64,000 bases of DNA from Sclerurus mexicanus (lineage: Eukaryota; Chordata; Aves; Passeriformes; Furnariidae), in NCBI GenBank assembly GCA_013396755.1, contig VWZF01001684.1, positions 1,355,787 to 1,419,786 of the forward strand, written 5' to 3'. The notes beneath the pieces were generated by a model that made no database searches, was not told the DNA's origin, and saw only the letters and a program-made list of their open reading frames with translations. Below are positions 43,290 through 55,719 of the stretch, piece by piece. Position 1 is the stretch's first letter; each line of letters begins with the position of its first letter. The position numbers were made by a program, and so were the translations under genes.

Positions 43290-43560
43290 CAACTCAGAGC
43301 TGAGTTTAATAAGATTAAATGTATTGCAAATATACTTAACAAGAATCTATCAAGTTGTTAATGATTACTATTAATATCAAACAATTTTTGTATAGAATTT
43401 TTTATTAGAGTAGTTGTAAAATATAGCAATGTGAAATGCAATATAAAAAGGGGGTTAGGTAATTTGTAGCAGCTACAATTGCAGAACCAAAACCTTAACC
43501 TATAAGATATAGTAATTTGTTTTATCAATTCAGCTTCTCATACAAGTGCAATTCAATTTG
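43290..43560. promoter_or_regulatory. AT-rich unique block (possible conserved element)
   Basis: Low-GC, non-repetitive sequence with 'gttaatgattactattaatatc' and 'taatttgtagcagctacaattg'; the latter contains a near-palindrome around AGCAGCT (about 43470). No gene is seen. Confidence 0.22.
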
Positions 43561-44799
43561 TAAAGTATTTAAGTGCCAGTCATTAACACTGTATAGCAAA
43601 GTGCAGAAGGACAGGATCTACTATATGTGATTGTGTTATTCTGTGTGAAGAGACTGCAAAATAAATTACTTTTTCTGTCAGCAAGGCTGGGGACCTATTG
43701 TTAAAACACAACTTCAGATGTCTACGAACTCCTCCTCCACAAAGCCGTGTTTCCCAGCTCTGACAGCCCAGGCAGCTCCCGGGGCTGCCAGAGGGACGGA
43801 TTTGTCACCCACTTGCCTCTGTCCCCCCTCCTGTGAAGGGCAGAGGTGCCCTGAGAACCAGAGCCCCCATGCCAAAGCTGCTGGAGGGGCCCATCCTGCA
43901 TTCCAGGGAATAAACAGGAGCAAGCCCCCAGCTGGTGAACACCCCCCGAGTTGTGCCCTCTCCCTGCACAAGCACTAACACGGGTTAAAACTCTGCCCAT
44001 CAAACAGCCTTTTCGTGCCTTTTTTTTTTCTTTAATCAAGCAGGATTTTAAATGCGTTTTACAGACGGGATTGTCTCTTTAAACAACACAAAAGCACGAG
44101 AGCAGCAATGATGCTTCCTTCGCCCAGGATTCGAACAGGAGAGGACAGACCTGGAATCAATTCCGCGGTGGTTACAGTCTAGCTACAGTTTTAATGAAGA
44201 TGACAATGTGGCAAAAAATACAGCCACACAAGAATCAAACCTCTGAATTCAGCAAAAAGAATTACTGAAACAGTGGGTGAGAGCGAATGGAAAACAGCAC
44301 TGGGGGAAAAGGACAGAGAAGGAAATGGAAGGTACAGAAAGTCAATTATTACATGCCCGAAGGTTGGATGTGCTGTCTGGCATCAGAACATTGTGTGTTA
44401 AAATACATACTGAGAATGAGGAGGAAAATGCAAGAAAATTAATTTATGGAAAGGGCATATTTAAGGTACAAAAATACAGTCAGGGAAGACAACTAGAAAG
44501 ATTATAACATGAAGTTAAAAGGCTCACACGCTGATAAGGAAAGCAAAGGGGGAAAATGAAAGGGAAAGTTCACATAAGGTGAAGAAATTGTAAATAAAGA
44601 TTTTTTTTCTTCTCAAGCACGTCAAGAGCATAAGGTCACTGAGGGAAACAGAAGCACACCTATGAAATGGCAAATGGCAGTTTACTAACAGGAAGGAGAG
44701 ACTGCTTAGAAATGAACTCTCCATTTTATTGTACATAAAACAAGGTTGGGGCTGATGACAGGATGAGACATAAATTTCCTGGGGGAGGAAGAATAAACA

Positions 44800-45480
44800 C
44801 CAAAGAAAATCAGTAACACAACAGAACAGCTCATCAAGAAATTAGAAAGTCTGAAGGTTGACATAACTCCAGGAATAGACAGAATTAATTCAGAGCTCAG
44901 AAAGATATGTCAGAAGAGATAGAGGAATCATTAGCAGATGTATTTAAAACCTGTTCAGAATATGGACTGAACCAACCTGGACTGAAGAGAGGTTGGTGAT
45001 AACCACTATCTAGAAAAATACAACCCCCTGACTTCACATCCATGTCACACTCTGGAAACATTATTATTTCAGGAAACAATATGATTAAGGGTTTGTGCAG
45101 CTGCAAAAGAAATGGCTGGCACAGCTCACCAAAGGGATATCAGGCCTAAATTTGCCCTCTGCACTTTTAAAAGAAGAATTACAAGTTACTTATCCCAATG
45201 GAAGGTACATGCATGTATTCCACACCCTCTAGAAAAGCTTCTGATACAGTAATACATAGAAGACTAACCTAAAGGTCAGGAAGTGAGGGAACTATCAGTA
45301 AGACCACAGGATATGTTACAAAGAGAAAAACTTGTTGGCTTGTCAATGAAAAGAACTGGGGTAAAATGCGGAACGCCTGAAGTAAGCTCAGAGAGACTGA
45401 AAACATGTCAGAGTGGAAGTGCAGACAAATTAACTAACTGTAGACAAATTTATGCTAATAAAACTAATGGCAAATAACAA
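44800..45480 (+). pseudogene. Decayed LINE (CR1-like) reverse-transcriptase remnant
   Basis: With several frame changes, the plus strand reads like a CR1-type ORF2. At 44857-44911 the reading ITPGIDRINSELRK resembles the 'GPDGI...LK' block just before the RT core. At 44916-44990 there is a 'LADVFKTCSEYGLNQP..LKRG' stretch like the 'L..IF..S...G..P..WK' block. At about 45020-45080 'YNPLTSHP' resembles 'NYRPVSLTS.P'. At 45220-45265 'SRKASDTVIHRRL' resembles RT motif A 'FSKAFDTVSH..L'. The blocks come in the right order with plausible spacing, and stops and indels separate them, so this is a dead ancient copy. Weak similarity may extend left to about 44280. CR1 is the likely clade, but another LINE with the same motifs is possible. 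Confidence 0.65.
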
Positions 45481-48400
45481 GCAAAGAAAGGTATTAAGTT
45501 CAGGTTTCTCACACTGATGTACTCCATTAATTTCAAATTTTTCATTGGCTGTCCATGATGGCACAGAGATCTACACAAGAAGTTAAAGCTCACACAGAAT
45601 GTGGAAATAGATTTAAACATTTTAAAAATTAAAAAAAAGCTTTCTATACACATTTCCAGGAACTGTATGTCTCATTTGCCTGTTAATTTACTCAGCTTTG
45701 GCAGGTGTTTGTAAAATCCCTCTCCAGACTTTTAAAATCTTGACCATCCCAGAGAGCAGCAGAATTTAGAACACAACAACACTGAATAACACCAGCCCTA
45801 ACCCAGCATTAACCAACAGCACCATTGGTATAAGCCTCAATTTCTCACTTTAGCCACAACTCTTGGATAGACCTGAACATCCAGATTAGAGATCAGATTT
45901 TTATTAGATTTTAATTTTAAATAATACATGTTGATTTATAGAAATCATAAACTACTTGCAACAGAATACTCTTTAAAATAGCCACACTCTTTAACTTCCA
46001 ATTTTCCAGCATAGTAGCTGGTTTTGAAAGGAAGTTAAATGAAATGATTATCAACATATTAGTTACAGCAGTGGAATGGTGAAGTAATTGCCACAGAAAT
46101 GGGAAAGTGACAGTTAAAATGGAAACATACCCGGAGCAAAAGAAAAGGAAAAATGATTTCTTAATTTCACCAGCCATAGGAGTGAGTCCCTTTTCCAGGG
46201 CAGGTTGGCACGTATCATCTTCAGCACAAAAGTGAGGGCAGTAAAAAAACACTTACATGACTGATCTAGATATAGTTACTGTCCATCTAGAAAACAATCT
46301 CTTCAAGTAAAAATTCAATGACCTAACTCTGAGCCTTGACATAGAAATCCTCCTATATCAATGAGATGATGTGTTTTCTCCTTTATTTCCATTTTGGTGT
46401 TTCCACTGTCTGCTTTGTACATTCCTTCCTAATCAGCCACAGCTGCCCTCGGCCTCGAGGCAGGATGTCATTCAATGCTATTAGAAGTCTTACTTTGAAG
46501 TAGAAGAATGAAGATGGAGTTCATACCTGTTTGGTTGTTAATGCTTCAAGAGGTTTGCCATAAATTCCTTTAGACAAGCAAAAATTAGAAACGCAAAATT
46601 ATTTAAAAAAAAAACCAAACTAAACCCCCCTAAAAAATAAGAAGTGTGTGATGTTCAAAAGTACTCAGCTGGCCTAATTCTGTTAATAGGAGAATCCTCT
46701 TTGACTTCAACAGATGCACAGTTAGCCTGGCACTGAGCTCAGGAAAAATCCCTCCATAAGGACAGAACTCTGATCCATGAAGGTTTATTTTTTATTTTTC
46801 ACTTTTGTGACTTAAGAGTTTTTGAAAGCTCATCGTGAACCAGTGCAGCACCAGCTTCTGGATGAAATTAAGGTCCCTCATACCTGTCCTTTAGAAGGGA
46901 GGAGACTTTTCTCCATGTCTGTCCAGTGAGATGAGATGACATACCAAAATTAATACGAAAAATGATGAGTTTTATGATGAACATTTTTCAGACAGACCGA
47001 TCACATAAGACACGGTATGGCCAGCTGACAGTCAAAGCTTTTAGTCAGTACTGATATGGAATGAAATGAAACTACATCACTAGTTCCTGGAAAAGTTTCT
47101 GCATCCAGTGCCTAATCCTCAGAAGTGAGACAGTGAACAAAAAGCTATGGGGGAAAAAACCAAACCACAGTGAAAAAAACCAACACAGAAACCTTGGATT
47201 ATCACATCTGTGATTTCTGCCACGCTGATGGTGCTCCATTTACTGCAGTTCTTAGGGACTGATTTAATCCTGGTAGGTGGAAAACAAACAGGAGTGCCCA
47301 AAACCCAGCGTTTCTCTCACAGCTTCATTCATGGGAATGCCTTTGTCTGTTCAAATGAAGCTATTAAAGAATCCCAGACCAAGATACTGGGAAGTATCAT
47401 TGTGGCAGAACCTGTGTGTGCAGTTTATGTGAGGAGCAGGTGGGGGACAGGGGAAATTGTTAGTTAAAAAGACTAAATGAGGGAAAAAGGAAAAAAGAGA
47501 AATTATGGCACAGCTAATAACATGCCTGTTATACAGTGAATGCTCTTGCATTTGCTCCATTTGAAATCTGGTACACGTTATTGTCTATTTTGCTTTTTAA
47601 TTTTCAGCATGGTCTCCTTCAGTGGTGTTCATGTTGAACTCAGGAGTTCCTTGTTTCAAATTGTAGTGGAAACCTCATTTTGAACAATTTAGTCAGGCAA
47701 TGAAGGAAAGCTGGAGGTAGTCAGGCAGCAGAGGTTTCTGCTATACCTTAGCATGCTGTCCTGATTATAGTGCTATTATAGTTTGCTGTTCACAGAAATC
47801 AAGGAATTTATGAATCATTAAAAGGTGCAAGTGATAGAGAAGTTATTATAATGGCATTCAGAAATATTACAGGAACTATCACAAAAGCTACAGTGCTAAT
47901 ACCACTGACTGCATATAAATGCATTTGTGAAATTATGTGATAGCTGAGGATGTGGATATGCCAAATTTTCAGCCTCCAACCAGTCACTAGTCACAAGCGT
48001 GTTTTTGATATATGGCTACAGCTGTACAAAACCGGTTTGGGTGTACAAAAAATGTAGCAGAGCTCATTAAAAGTACACTGGGAGTGTGTGAAGACCCCTA
48101 GTGAAAACACAGGCTTGGGAATATTAATAGGTCTTATACCAAGGTACTCATTTTCTCATCTTTTGTTCAAAATTTCCTAGTGCATCAAAAATATATCAGG
48201 TTCCAGACTCACCAGCCCTTAATGGCATTAGTGACCAATTCCTCACATGCACCCTGAGAGTAAGAATTCCTATTTTATTTCTCATCTAACACTGGATCTG
48301 TGGAACAACAGCTGAAGCATTTCTCTTTGTGTGTGCAAACATCAAGCATTCAAAAGACAGGATACAAAAACTTGGGGGAAATCATTATTTTGTTTATCTG

Positions 48401-48759
48401 AAGACCTAATTTCTGAAAGTGTGACATTTTGAGTTTCAGACACGTCTCCTGAACAACACGAATAACTAGTACTTATCCTACACTGGTAACACCACTGAAG
48501 GCATCTGTGTTTGTACTGGTATTATTATTTTAGATGCATAACCATAAAACTATCAAGACCAGATCTATTTAGGCATTACGCTTTCACAAAGTTATTCAGC
48601 TGGATTTTTAAAATACACGTCCTTTGAACAAAAGCAGTAGAAACAGAACAAGGCTCAAGAGAAAGAATTACTTTTGTTACATGTAAATAGAATTTGTCAC
48701 AGCTGAAAATTTGCTGACTATTTTTTATACTTATAATTTTAACTGAGTGTTGACATGTC

Positions 48760-49150
48760 TGTGGGACGCACCGGGGCAGAACCCCAGCTCTTCTGCTCCG
48801 CTGCCCTGGGAAGTTCTCAGCTGTGGTCACTTCGCCTCACAGGACACCCCTCCTGCTCCTCACACTAGCGCTCACTCAGCTCAGCGCTTTTCCAGCATCC
48901 TTTAAAACAAAGGATGCGGAGGCAGGCGCTAACTAGAGCGCAATTCCCCTTTCTCCTCTTTGAACAGGGAGGCCTGGCAGGTCAGGAGGGGCTGCGGGGT
49001 CGGCGCTGCGGGCCATTATCAGCCCGAGCCGCCAGCGCTGCCCCCCTGCCCGCATTTGTTAGAGCCGCGCTCCACCTGCCCCTGCTTTGATGGACACTGC
49101 AGCTCCTCACTTCAGCTCGCGGAATACGCCGAGCGCTGAAGGAAAATAGC
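48760..49150. promoter_or_regulatory. Small isolated CpG-rich patch
   Basis: About 25 CpGs fall within 390 bases, clustered at 48765-48800, 48865-48945 and 48985-49140 ('ggggtcggcgctgcgggcc', 'gagccgccagcgctg', 'gctcgcggaatacgccgagcg'). The flanks are AT-rich. No convincing exon was found; the minus-strand frame at 48982-49344 (120 codons) is GC-driven. It may be an internal promoter or enhancer of the leftward gene. Confidence 0.4.
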
Positions 49151-50683
49151 TCTCTACCAGTCTGCACCGTTTTTTCTTGACTACTGCACGGGGGAAAGCA
49201 GGGGAAATTCCTCAGCTCTGTGCTGGTTGTATTAACCTTCCTCCCAGGGGCAAGTCCTTTAGTTTCTCCACGTCCACCTGTAAAACAGGCCTTCGTGCCC
49301 TGCTGTGCTGCAGGACGTGACTCCCTCCTCCATATTACAGTCACAGACTCTTAAATTTAACAAATTATAAGGACCAAGAAAACAAGTAATTAAAGGCTGG
49401 TCATTTGTCTCCTGCACTGTTCCTCAGCAATATCACATGCAAAACATTGGCCTGTATGGGAAAGACATACTGCTGGCATAAAGACCTGGAAGAACAAGCA
49501 AAATATGGAAAAGATTGAAAAGGAGATGTTCTCTACCTGCGAGGAGTCATCTAGTTGCTGGCAAATCCCAAGGAATAGTAAGGTGTAGTTTTACTCTTCA
49601 TCCTCATAGCTGGGACAGAGGAATTTGTTTTGTCTCAGACCTTGCTCCCACAATGTTTTGTCTCAGAAATATTCATCAGTCTAAGAGGCAATAGGTGATA
49701 TTCCATAATGCCACCTTTTTCTGTAGTTAACACTGCAGGGGAGATATCTGTCCTCAAGTTCCATTACAATAAAAAAGGCAATAAGAGAAAACTAATAAGT
49801 GCATATAAAGTAAATAACTATTTCTGACAAATGCATATTTGTCATCATAGCTGCCAAGTGATGTAATCACTTGCTCTTCCATCACAACTGAGGACCACCA
49901 CAAACCAGTAAGAGTTTGTTTTTATACAGCACTTCCCAATTCAATCTGAAAGTTCTGCAGAGCAAGGGCAGGATGGTGAGGGACCACAGCAAAACCTGTC
50001 CTGCAGCGACCTACAGAAGAGAGTCAGGAATCCAGGGCAAACAATTGTTCAGGCTGGAGATTTCAGTCTGTTCCAGCATCGACCAGCCCCCCATGATAAA
50101 TCCTGCCCAAAACCTCATCACCATTTTCCCTGGTGCAGCTCATTGCCTCTTCCCTTTCTCTGAGAACTTCTGAGTAAAGCCTGGATCTGTCTCCTGAAAA
50201 GGACACATCCTCACCCATCACATACTTGAAGACAGAAATAGTCTCACTTTAACCTAAAATCTAATTTTTCAAGAACATTCCAAAATACCATGTGAGACAA
50301 ATTACTCTGAACTAAATTTATGTATCTCTGAAGGAGAAAGTGTTGTGTCAATCCAACTGGGATTTTAACTTTTCCTAGAGACACTTCTGATAGAATTACT
50401 CATTGATAATTGATGAATTTAAATTACTTCTGACAATTAACAAAATTACAAGTGCAAAGTCCTGCTTATTGGCAAATACAATGTGCTGGAATCTGCCTGC
50501 TGCCTTCATGTAATATTCCCTGTGCTGACTCCCCAGTGGGATTTTTCACAATAAAATGATCTGGTTTGTGCCCAAAAAAAAGCATATGATAATAAAGGTT
50601 ATATTGTGCGACGCATCTTCTTTATTTGTGTCAATTTATATTGTGCACTTCTGTATGTATCCAACCTGAGGTCAGAATTATTA

Positions 50684-50753
50684 AGGAACGTGAACACAAT
50701 TATTAGTTCCGTGAACACAAAGTCTTTACTTAGCAATAGCAGGTCACGGAACT
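50684..50753. other. Inverted repeat with repeated 'gtgaacac'
   Basis: AGTTCCGTGA (50705-50714) and its exact reverse complement TCACGGAACT (50744-50753) could pair across a 29-base loop. The left arm continues into 'gtgaacacaa', which also occurs 20 bases upstream as 'cgtgaacacaa'. Function is unknown. Confidence 0.6.
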
Positions 50754-50949
50754 CCTGGCAGGTAACAGTGGATGGATAAAAGGATGGATGCTATGCAAAT
50801 CAAAAAGGGTGGGAAGTGCAGATGGACAAAACCTCCAAAGAACCCAAGTCACTCCCAGGCACGGGGTGCACATGTAAGAGATGACAACTGCATGTTAACT
50901 CAAGTGTAAAGCTTGGAAGTGCTACAGACCCAGCCAATGTTCGTGCATG

Positions 50950-50999
50950 GTGTGTGTGTGGGTGTGCGTGAGTGTGTGTGGGTGTGCGTGGGTGTGTGT
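50950..50999 (+). repeat. Imperfect (GT)n microsatellite
   Basis: About 50 bases of GT dinucleotides interrupted at regular steps by GG, CG and AG, e.g. 'ggtgtgcgtg' alternating with 'agtgtgtgtg'. The regular interruptions suggest 10- and 20-base higher-order units. Confidence 0.9.
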
Positions 51000-52184
51000 T
51001 TTAATGGAAAACAGAGCAGAGAAATGGCACAGCAGCTGACCATGACAGCGCTTCCATGAAGGGCACTGGTTATTCCCACTGAGTGCCACAGGGCTGTCCC
51101 ACAGGAGAGAATGCAAAAGTGAAGGTGCTTTTAAATTTAAACTGTTTAAATATGGGTCCTACACAATCTGAAACTATCACCCTCAGATTCAGTTCTCTAA
51201 TCCTGCACACCCTTCGTTTTCTTTTGGGGGTTTCAAAGACTGGCCAGTCAGGTATTGCAATTTATCTATTTTACACAGGTAAAAAGCATCATGGCAAAGA
51301 TAAGAATTAGGCTCCTGCTATTTAATAGTGTCTTTTATCAGCTTTGTAATTTCACCAAAGGATTGGTATTTCCTTTCCCTTTGGCCTTTGAAGCTCCAGA
51401 TCACTTAGCCAAAGTGTGTAGCGGTGTCAGCACCAACATCTGGGAAGATACACAGCAAAAAATAGCAGAAGTATATCTTGTTGAGGCTTTTCTTTCCCTG
51501 AGTGAGTCAGTTCCTGCCTAACTTTATTTCTGACTAGATATTTCTTACCAAATTTGATTCCGTGCTGTTCGTTGCCAAGGAAAGACAAAACCTTCAGCCC
51601 TTCACCTGATGCTTGCAGTCAAAATATGTGAGCAGCAACTGAACAGCTGGACCTCAAGCCCCTGTTTAAAACATACCTGTGTGTTTCGTCATGTTTGTGG
51701 CAAGTCTTAAATGGGGCTCCCGACAGCTGAAATTCCCTTAACTCCCATGTTTTAATGGAACTAACAGTGGGGATCAAAGGTTTCTCTCATACTCTGGTTC
51801 CTTACTAAATGCATAAGGTCTGGCTGAGCTAAATGTCAGATTCTGACTTGCTTGATTTAGCCCTGCTATTTAGTAGTAATTATGGACAGAAGTCTCATTT
51901 AGGTGTATTGATCTAGTCTTTAGCATGAGGAATAAATTCAGCAGCTGAGCTATGGGAAAACACCGGGTGAATTCTCAATTCGTGGGTCCCCCCAAAGAAC
52001 AAAGGAGCGGCAGCACGTTGGCCATGGCACCAATTCCCACACGTATGGGCTGGAGTTAAACACACCAGGAAAGCTTTTCCTCAGGGAGAAGCCACGTCAG
52101 GAGCAGCAAAAATCCTGTGGGCCATCAATAAGCCACGTGTGCGGGAGGTTCCAGGTCTGCCTTCCTGGAAGTCAGTACCCCAAC

Positions 52185-52340
52185 CCAGGAGAGCGTTTAA
52201 TCATATGTTTCGGTCCATCAGGATTCATGAGAGCCCTTAAGTATGTGCTTATTTTTAAAAGATGCTTAAGTGCCATTGATTTCAAGTACATGTTTAAGTG
52301 CTGTCCTCAATATAAATGATTTCTGAAACCAGGGCTGATG
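52185..52340. repeat. Ancient amniote repeat ('ttaag-catgtgc-ttaag' type)
   Basis: The sequence carries repeated palindrome-like pieces: 'cccttaagtatgtgctta', 'gatgcttaagtgccattga', 'ttcaagtacatgtttaagtgct', then 'aaaccagggctgatggg'. This is the diverged pattern of an old repeat whose consensus alternates 'aagcacatgcttaa' with 'cccattgacttcaatggga' and ends 'tgctgaatcagggc'. The terminal 'ccagggct' fits that end. It is non-coding. Confidence 0.6.
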
Positions 52341-52729
52341 GGAGTTTTATCACTGATTTTAATAGGAGCAGAACAGGAACTAAAGAATTTTAAGAATCCC
52401 AAATGCTTATCCAAATTGAATGTCTACATGGCAATAAGGGAAGTATAATCACATAATGCTGCATATTTATATTTCTGCTACCTAAGTAAAGAAATCCTGA
52501 AATTAATGAAAAGTCCTAAGCTACTCATGCTAACTAAAGACATTTATCACTGGAGGGATAAGAACTTCCCTATCACTGTATCACCCTAAATTTTTACCTT
52601 TATGCATATTTTCTTATTTTAGAGGCTTGTGGAGGTTTTTTAAAGACTAACAATACAGTTTTCCGGTTAAATATACTTATTTTTTAAGTTATAAAAAAAT
52701 CCATAATATAATTCTATGAGAGTTACCAT

Positions 52730-52990
52730 AATAGACTGTAACAGCTGCTATGGTCTATTGTGTAAATAAGTAATTACAGAATTTACAGACTATCATGTAA
52801 ATATGTAATTATGGACTTTTTAAAATGTGCATTATTTCCTCGATAGTCTATCCCTTAAATATGTAATTATGGACTTTAAAACATGTATTATTTACTCAGA
52901 CTGCAACAGCTCCTTGGGACAGAGCCGTTCTGGCCTATCGGGTAAACATGTAATTATGGGAATTTTAAAAATATGTATTATTTATTTGCT
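52730..52990. repeat. Degenerate array of TAATTA-bearing units
   Basis: Four units share a 'tctat...gtaaatatgtaattatgga' core, with TAATTA at 52771, 52806, 52864 and 52951. After the second to fourth cores comes 'ttt.aaaa.atgtattattt'. The start of the array ('gactgtaacagct', about 52735) recurs at about 52900 as 'gactgcaacagct', suggesting a higher-order unit near 165 bp. Spacing between cores varies (35, 58 and 87 bases), so this is a decayed tandem array rather than a clean satellite. Confidence 0.65.
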
Positions 52991-54199
52991 GGTGCTGCTG
53001 TCAATACATCACGGCAGCCATTTTTAAATGGGTATCATATAGTCAATGTACTGTCGAGTTTTCCTCAGTCACTTAAAGTACCTTTCTGCATGTTCTGCTC
53101 CTGGCCAAAGGAGGAAATGCTCCCACATAACTCCTTCTTGGTTTAACCCCAGAGGAATGCACTCCTTGTTCTGGGAGACCATCATGAGAACCACGGTGCT
53201 CAAAGTGGGCCTGGCCCCCTGCAAACATAATTCTTGAGCTCAGGAATGCCCACAGAACACACTCCCTCGTGCCACCTGCTCTCCAGTTTGCAGCAAACAG
53301 CTCTGCAGTTTATGAAATGTGGCGTTTTTGCAGCGTGCAGAACTATGAATTCTAGAGATGTTTACAGTGACAAGAGAATATTCTTCAAAGTGGTGGGGAA
53401 AAAATTACTAAGGGGGTTTCACTCATCCAAGATGGAACTTCAAAGACATTATTATTCTGAAAAAAGGGTAATTACCATTACCATTAAATATTTATGTTTC
53501 TAAACTACCCATAGGCCCCAATCAGAGAAGAATTTTAGGTCCTCTGCAAACATTTATGAATATCCCAACCTCAAAGACTTCACAATTTAAGAAATATTAT
53601 CAAATATATTATACTTTCTGGAATGTTTCTTAGAAGCAAAATGAATGTGGTCTTGGGCCAAAATGTATGCACTGAGTTTATGATCTGCTGTGTCTGCATC
53701 TATTTGTCAATAATTCTAACATTTAGGTATGATTTTCCTAATAGACCAAAGCAAAAAGCAGAACCAGAATAACTTATTCTTGTAAATATACAGGACAGTT
53801 ATGTAGCACAGGACTGCATTTACACTACACCACTACAAACATTCTATGCTTACATTGGAAATAGGAGTGAAATTGTCATTTACCCAAAATTATCTCCTCA
53901 GCTAGAAAAGGAGAGAGAAGAAAGATAAAACTCATAAAGGAAAAAATATTTTACAGATAAGGTACATTACCATATTAAGATGTATTTATTATTCTTTTTT
54001 ACTAATGCTACTTTCTCCATAGTCTACGAGCCTCATGTAATAATAAAGCCCTAAGAGTTGAACCTAAATAGAAAGCAGCACATTGGGATGTTTAAAGAGG
54101 AATCCTGACAAACCCAAAGTAATTTCCATCCTGATGGGAGATGTAGGGCATTGGCTGGAGTTAGACTGAGTCCAGCTGTCAGCTCAGCCCTTCGGGATG

Positions 54200-54450
54200 G
54201 GTCTAGGCTAAGCAGAGGGAGCCTGGAACTCTGAGGAACAAGCAAAGAAACTGGGATTGCTTAGTCCTGAGAGGAGAGAACTGGCAGGGACACAGTGATA
54301 TTCCTCGGATATATGAAAAGGCAAGAGGAGTGAACAGACTCCTCTTTGTGTTCAATTTAGACAGAACAAGTGGTAATGAAATTCGGTATGTCAAGGGAGA
54401 TTTAGGTCAATGGGGTGCCCAGGAAGACTGGAAAATCTTTGTGGTAGAAG
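54200..54450 (+). mobile_element. Old CR1-like LINE 3' fragment
   Basis: The segments 'aactgggattgcttagtcctgagagg', a 'gatat...atatgaaaaggcaag' section, 'agacagaacaagtggtaatg' and 'ggagatttaggtcaatg' follow the order of the CR1 3' region: 'gggattg.ttagtctggagaagaggag', then 'acctgaagg', then 'ggacaagaggcaatggc', then 'ggagatttaggttgga'. Divergence is clearly higher than in the two CR1 tails at 5.4 and 28.7 kb, so this is an older insertion. The terminal tail is missing. The right end beyond about 54450 is unclear. Confidence 0.7.
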
Positions 54451-55394
54451 GTTTCTAAGAGTGGAGTGAGCAAACTGTCCCCAATAATGGCACAGCTCGA
54501 GAAAGGAAATGGACTCTTGACATCCTTTCCTGTCTGGTTTCTACAGGGCCTTATGCTCCAGAACCAACCACAAGTTAGCAGACTGTAAACCACAAGTGTA
54601 GAGTCCGTTTTATGCCTAAAAAGCCAAGGAAAAGCACTGAAATTTTAAACACCAAGGAACTCAAAACTATGCCAAATAACATGAATCTTTGATACAGTCT
54701 AAATAAGGATCCTATTTCCTATTAGTTTTCCTGAACAAGAATGTCCTGCCCCTTTCCAGGGGTTTGTCTGCCCATGCTCCACGACAGCTCTGATGAGGGG
54801 CCAGACTGCACCAGGTTGTTCTAAACTGTGAGAATGAGAGGGGTGGGAAGACACTTTCTTATCTCCATATATCTATCAGGAACATACATGTTATTTTCAA
54901 CTTTAAAAAAAGTCACAGTTTATTTCTGAAAGGCAGAAAAAAAAAATTGTTTCATCCCAATCTACCGCTCATTTAGCAAGAGAAAAAAAGCTGGCAAGAA
55001 AAAAAAGAGATAGGAATGGCAGCCCAAACAAGTGATAAATGTAAGTCGTGTTGCAATGAGAACCATCACTCCACATCTGGAACTCAGCAGCTTTGAAACC
55101 TGCAGCCATGAAGAGGGTCTTCAGCTCTCTGTGATGAGTCCCACTATCATGGATTTTATGATTTTAGGTAATAATAATCCTGCCTTTCTAATAGTAGTTG
55201 GAAATTTTTGTTCTCTATGCCATGGTACTTCACCCCCTGTGTAAAGCAGATAAGTTTCAGGAACTTTTTGGAAGATTTGCATTGCTGCTCTCTGCAGGCT
55301 TGGAACCAGCGATGGGATTTCCTTCCAGAACTCAGGAATCTGCCACACTCCTTGCTCTTTTGAGCTGTTTATTCTGGAGCTCAGCCTGCATTTG

Positions 55395-55570
55395 CAAGGT
55401 CATGCCGGATACTACTCGTCACACTGTATTGCTTATGCGTGAAATCTTCATTGTGTGCAAAGCTCGCAAATATACATTCATGTCAGAGTCCCTTAATGTC
55501 CGGGGATGGTGTGAGCATGCCAAAGCCAGGGGGTGCCACATTACTGGGGCAAAATCAGGCACAGTGGAAA
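55395..55570. repeat. Local dispersed repeat, copy 1
   Basis: This aligns over about 170 bases with 56946-57115. Shared pieces are 'caaggtca', 'ggata..ac', 'gtcacactgt.ttgc', 'tatgc.tgaaatc.tcatt', 'tgtgca.agct', 'aaatata.attcatgtcaga' and, further on, 'actgggg.aa'. Differences are mostly transitions. I do not recognise the family. The 150-codon open frame across this copy (55198-55650) has no known homologous features. Confidence 0.7.
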
Positions 55571-55719
55571 GTTGTCAGTTCAAGACTGGAAATCCTACAG
55601 GAAGGTTTCTGGAACAAGGTGGTGGTAAAATGAGACCTTGCCTTCTGTGAAGTAAACATGCCAAAATTGGAAGCAGTGTCCATTTTGTAACAGTAATTAT
55701 TATTGTGAAGCCATTTTCA

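Larger units (their letters stand above)
28866..44799. other. Mostly unique non-coding stretch
   Basis: No exon or RNA gene is recognised. Minus-strand frames such as 34845-35306 (153 codons) carry no family signature. Apart from the possible CR1 tail at 36.6 kb and short duplications at 34.5 and 42.3 kb I see no repeats. AT-rich candidate regulatory blocks are listed separately. Confidence 0.55.
45481..52184. other. Mostly unique non-coding stretch
   Basis: It contains the CpG patch near 49 kb, the hairpin at 50.7 kb and the GT microsatellite at 50.95 kb. Otherwise it is AT-rich sequence without recognisable genes; the longest frame outside the CpG patch is 111 codons (45917-46252, minus). 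Confidence 0.55.

Noticed and set aside
55198..55650. 150-codon plus-strand frame
   Set aside because: It overlaps a local dispersed repeat copy whose other copies do not keep the frame.
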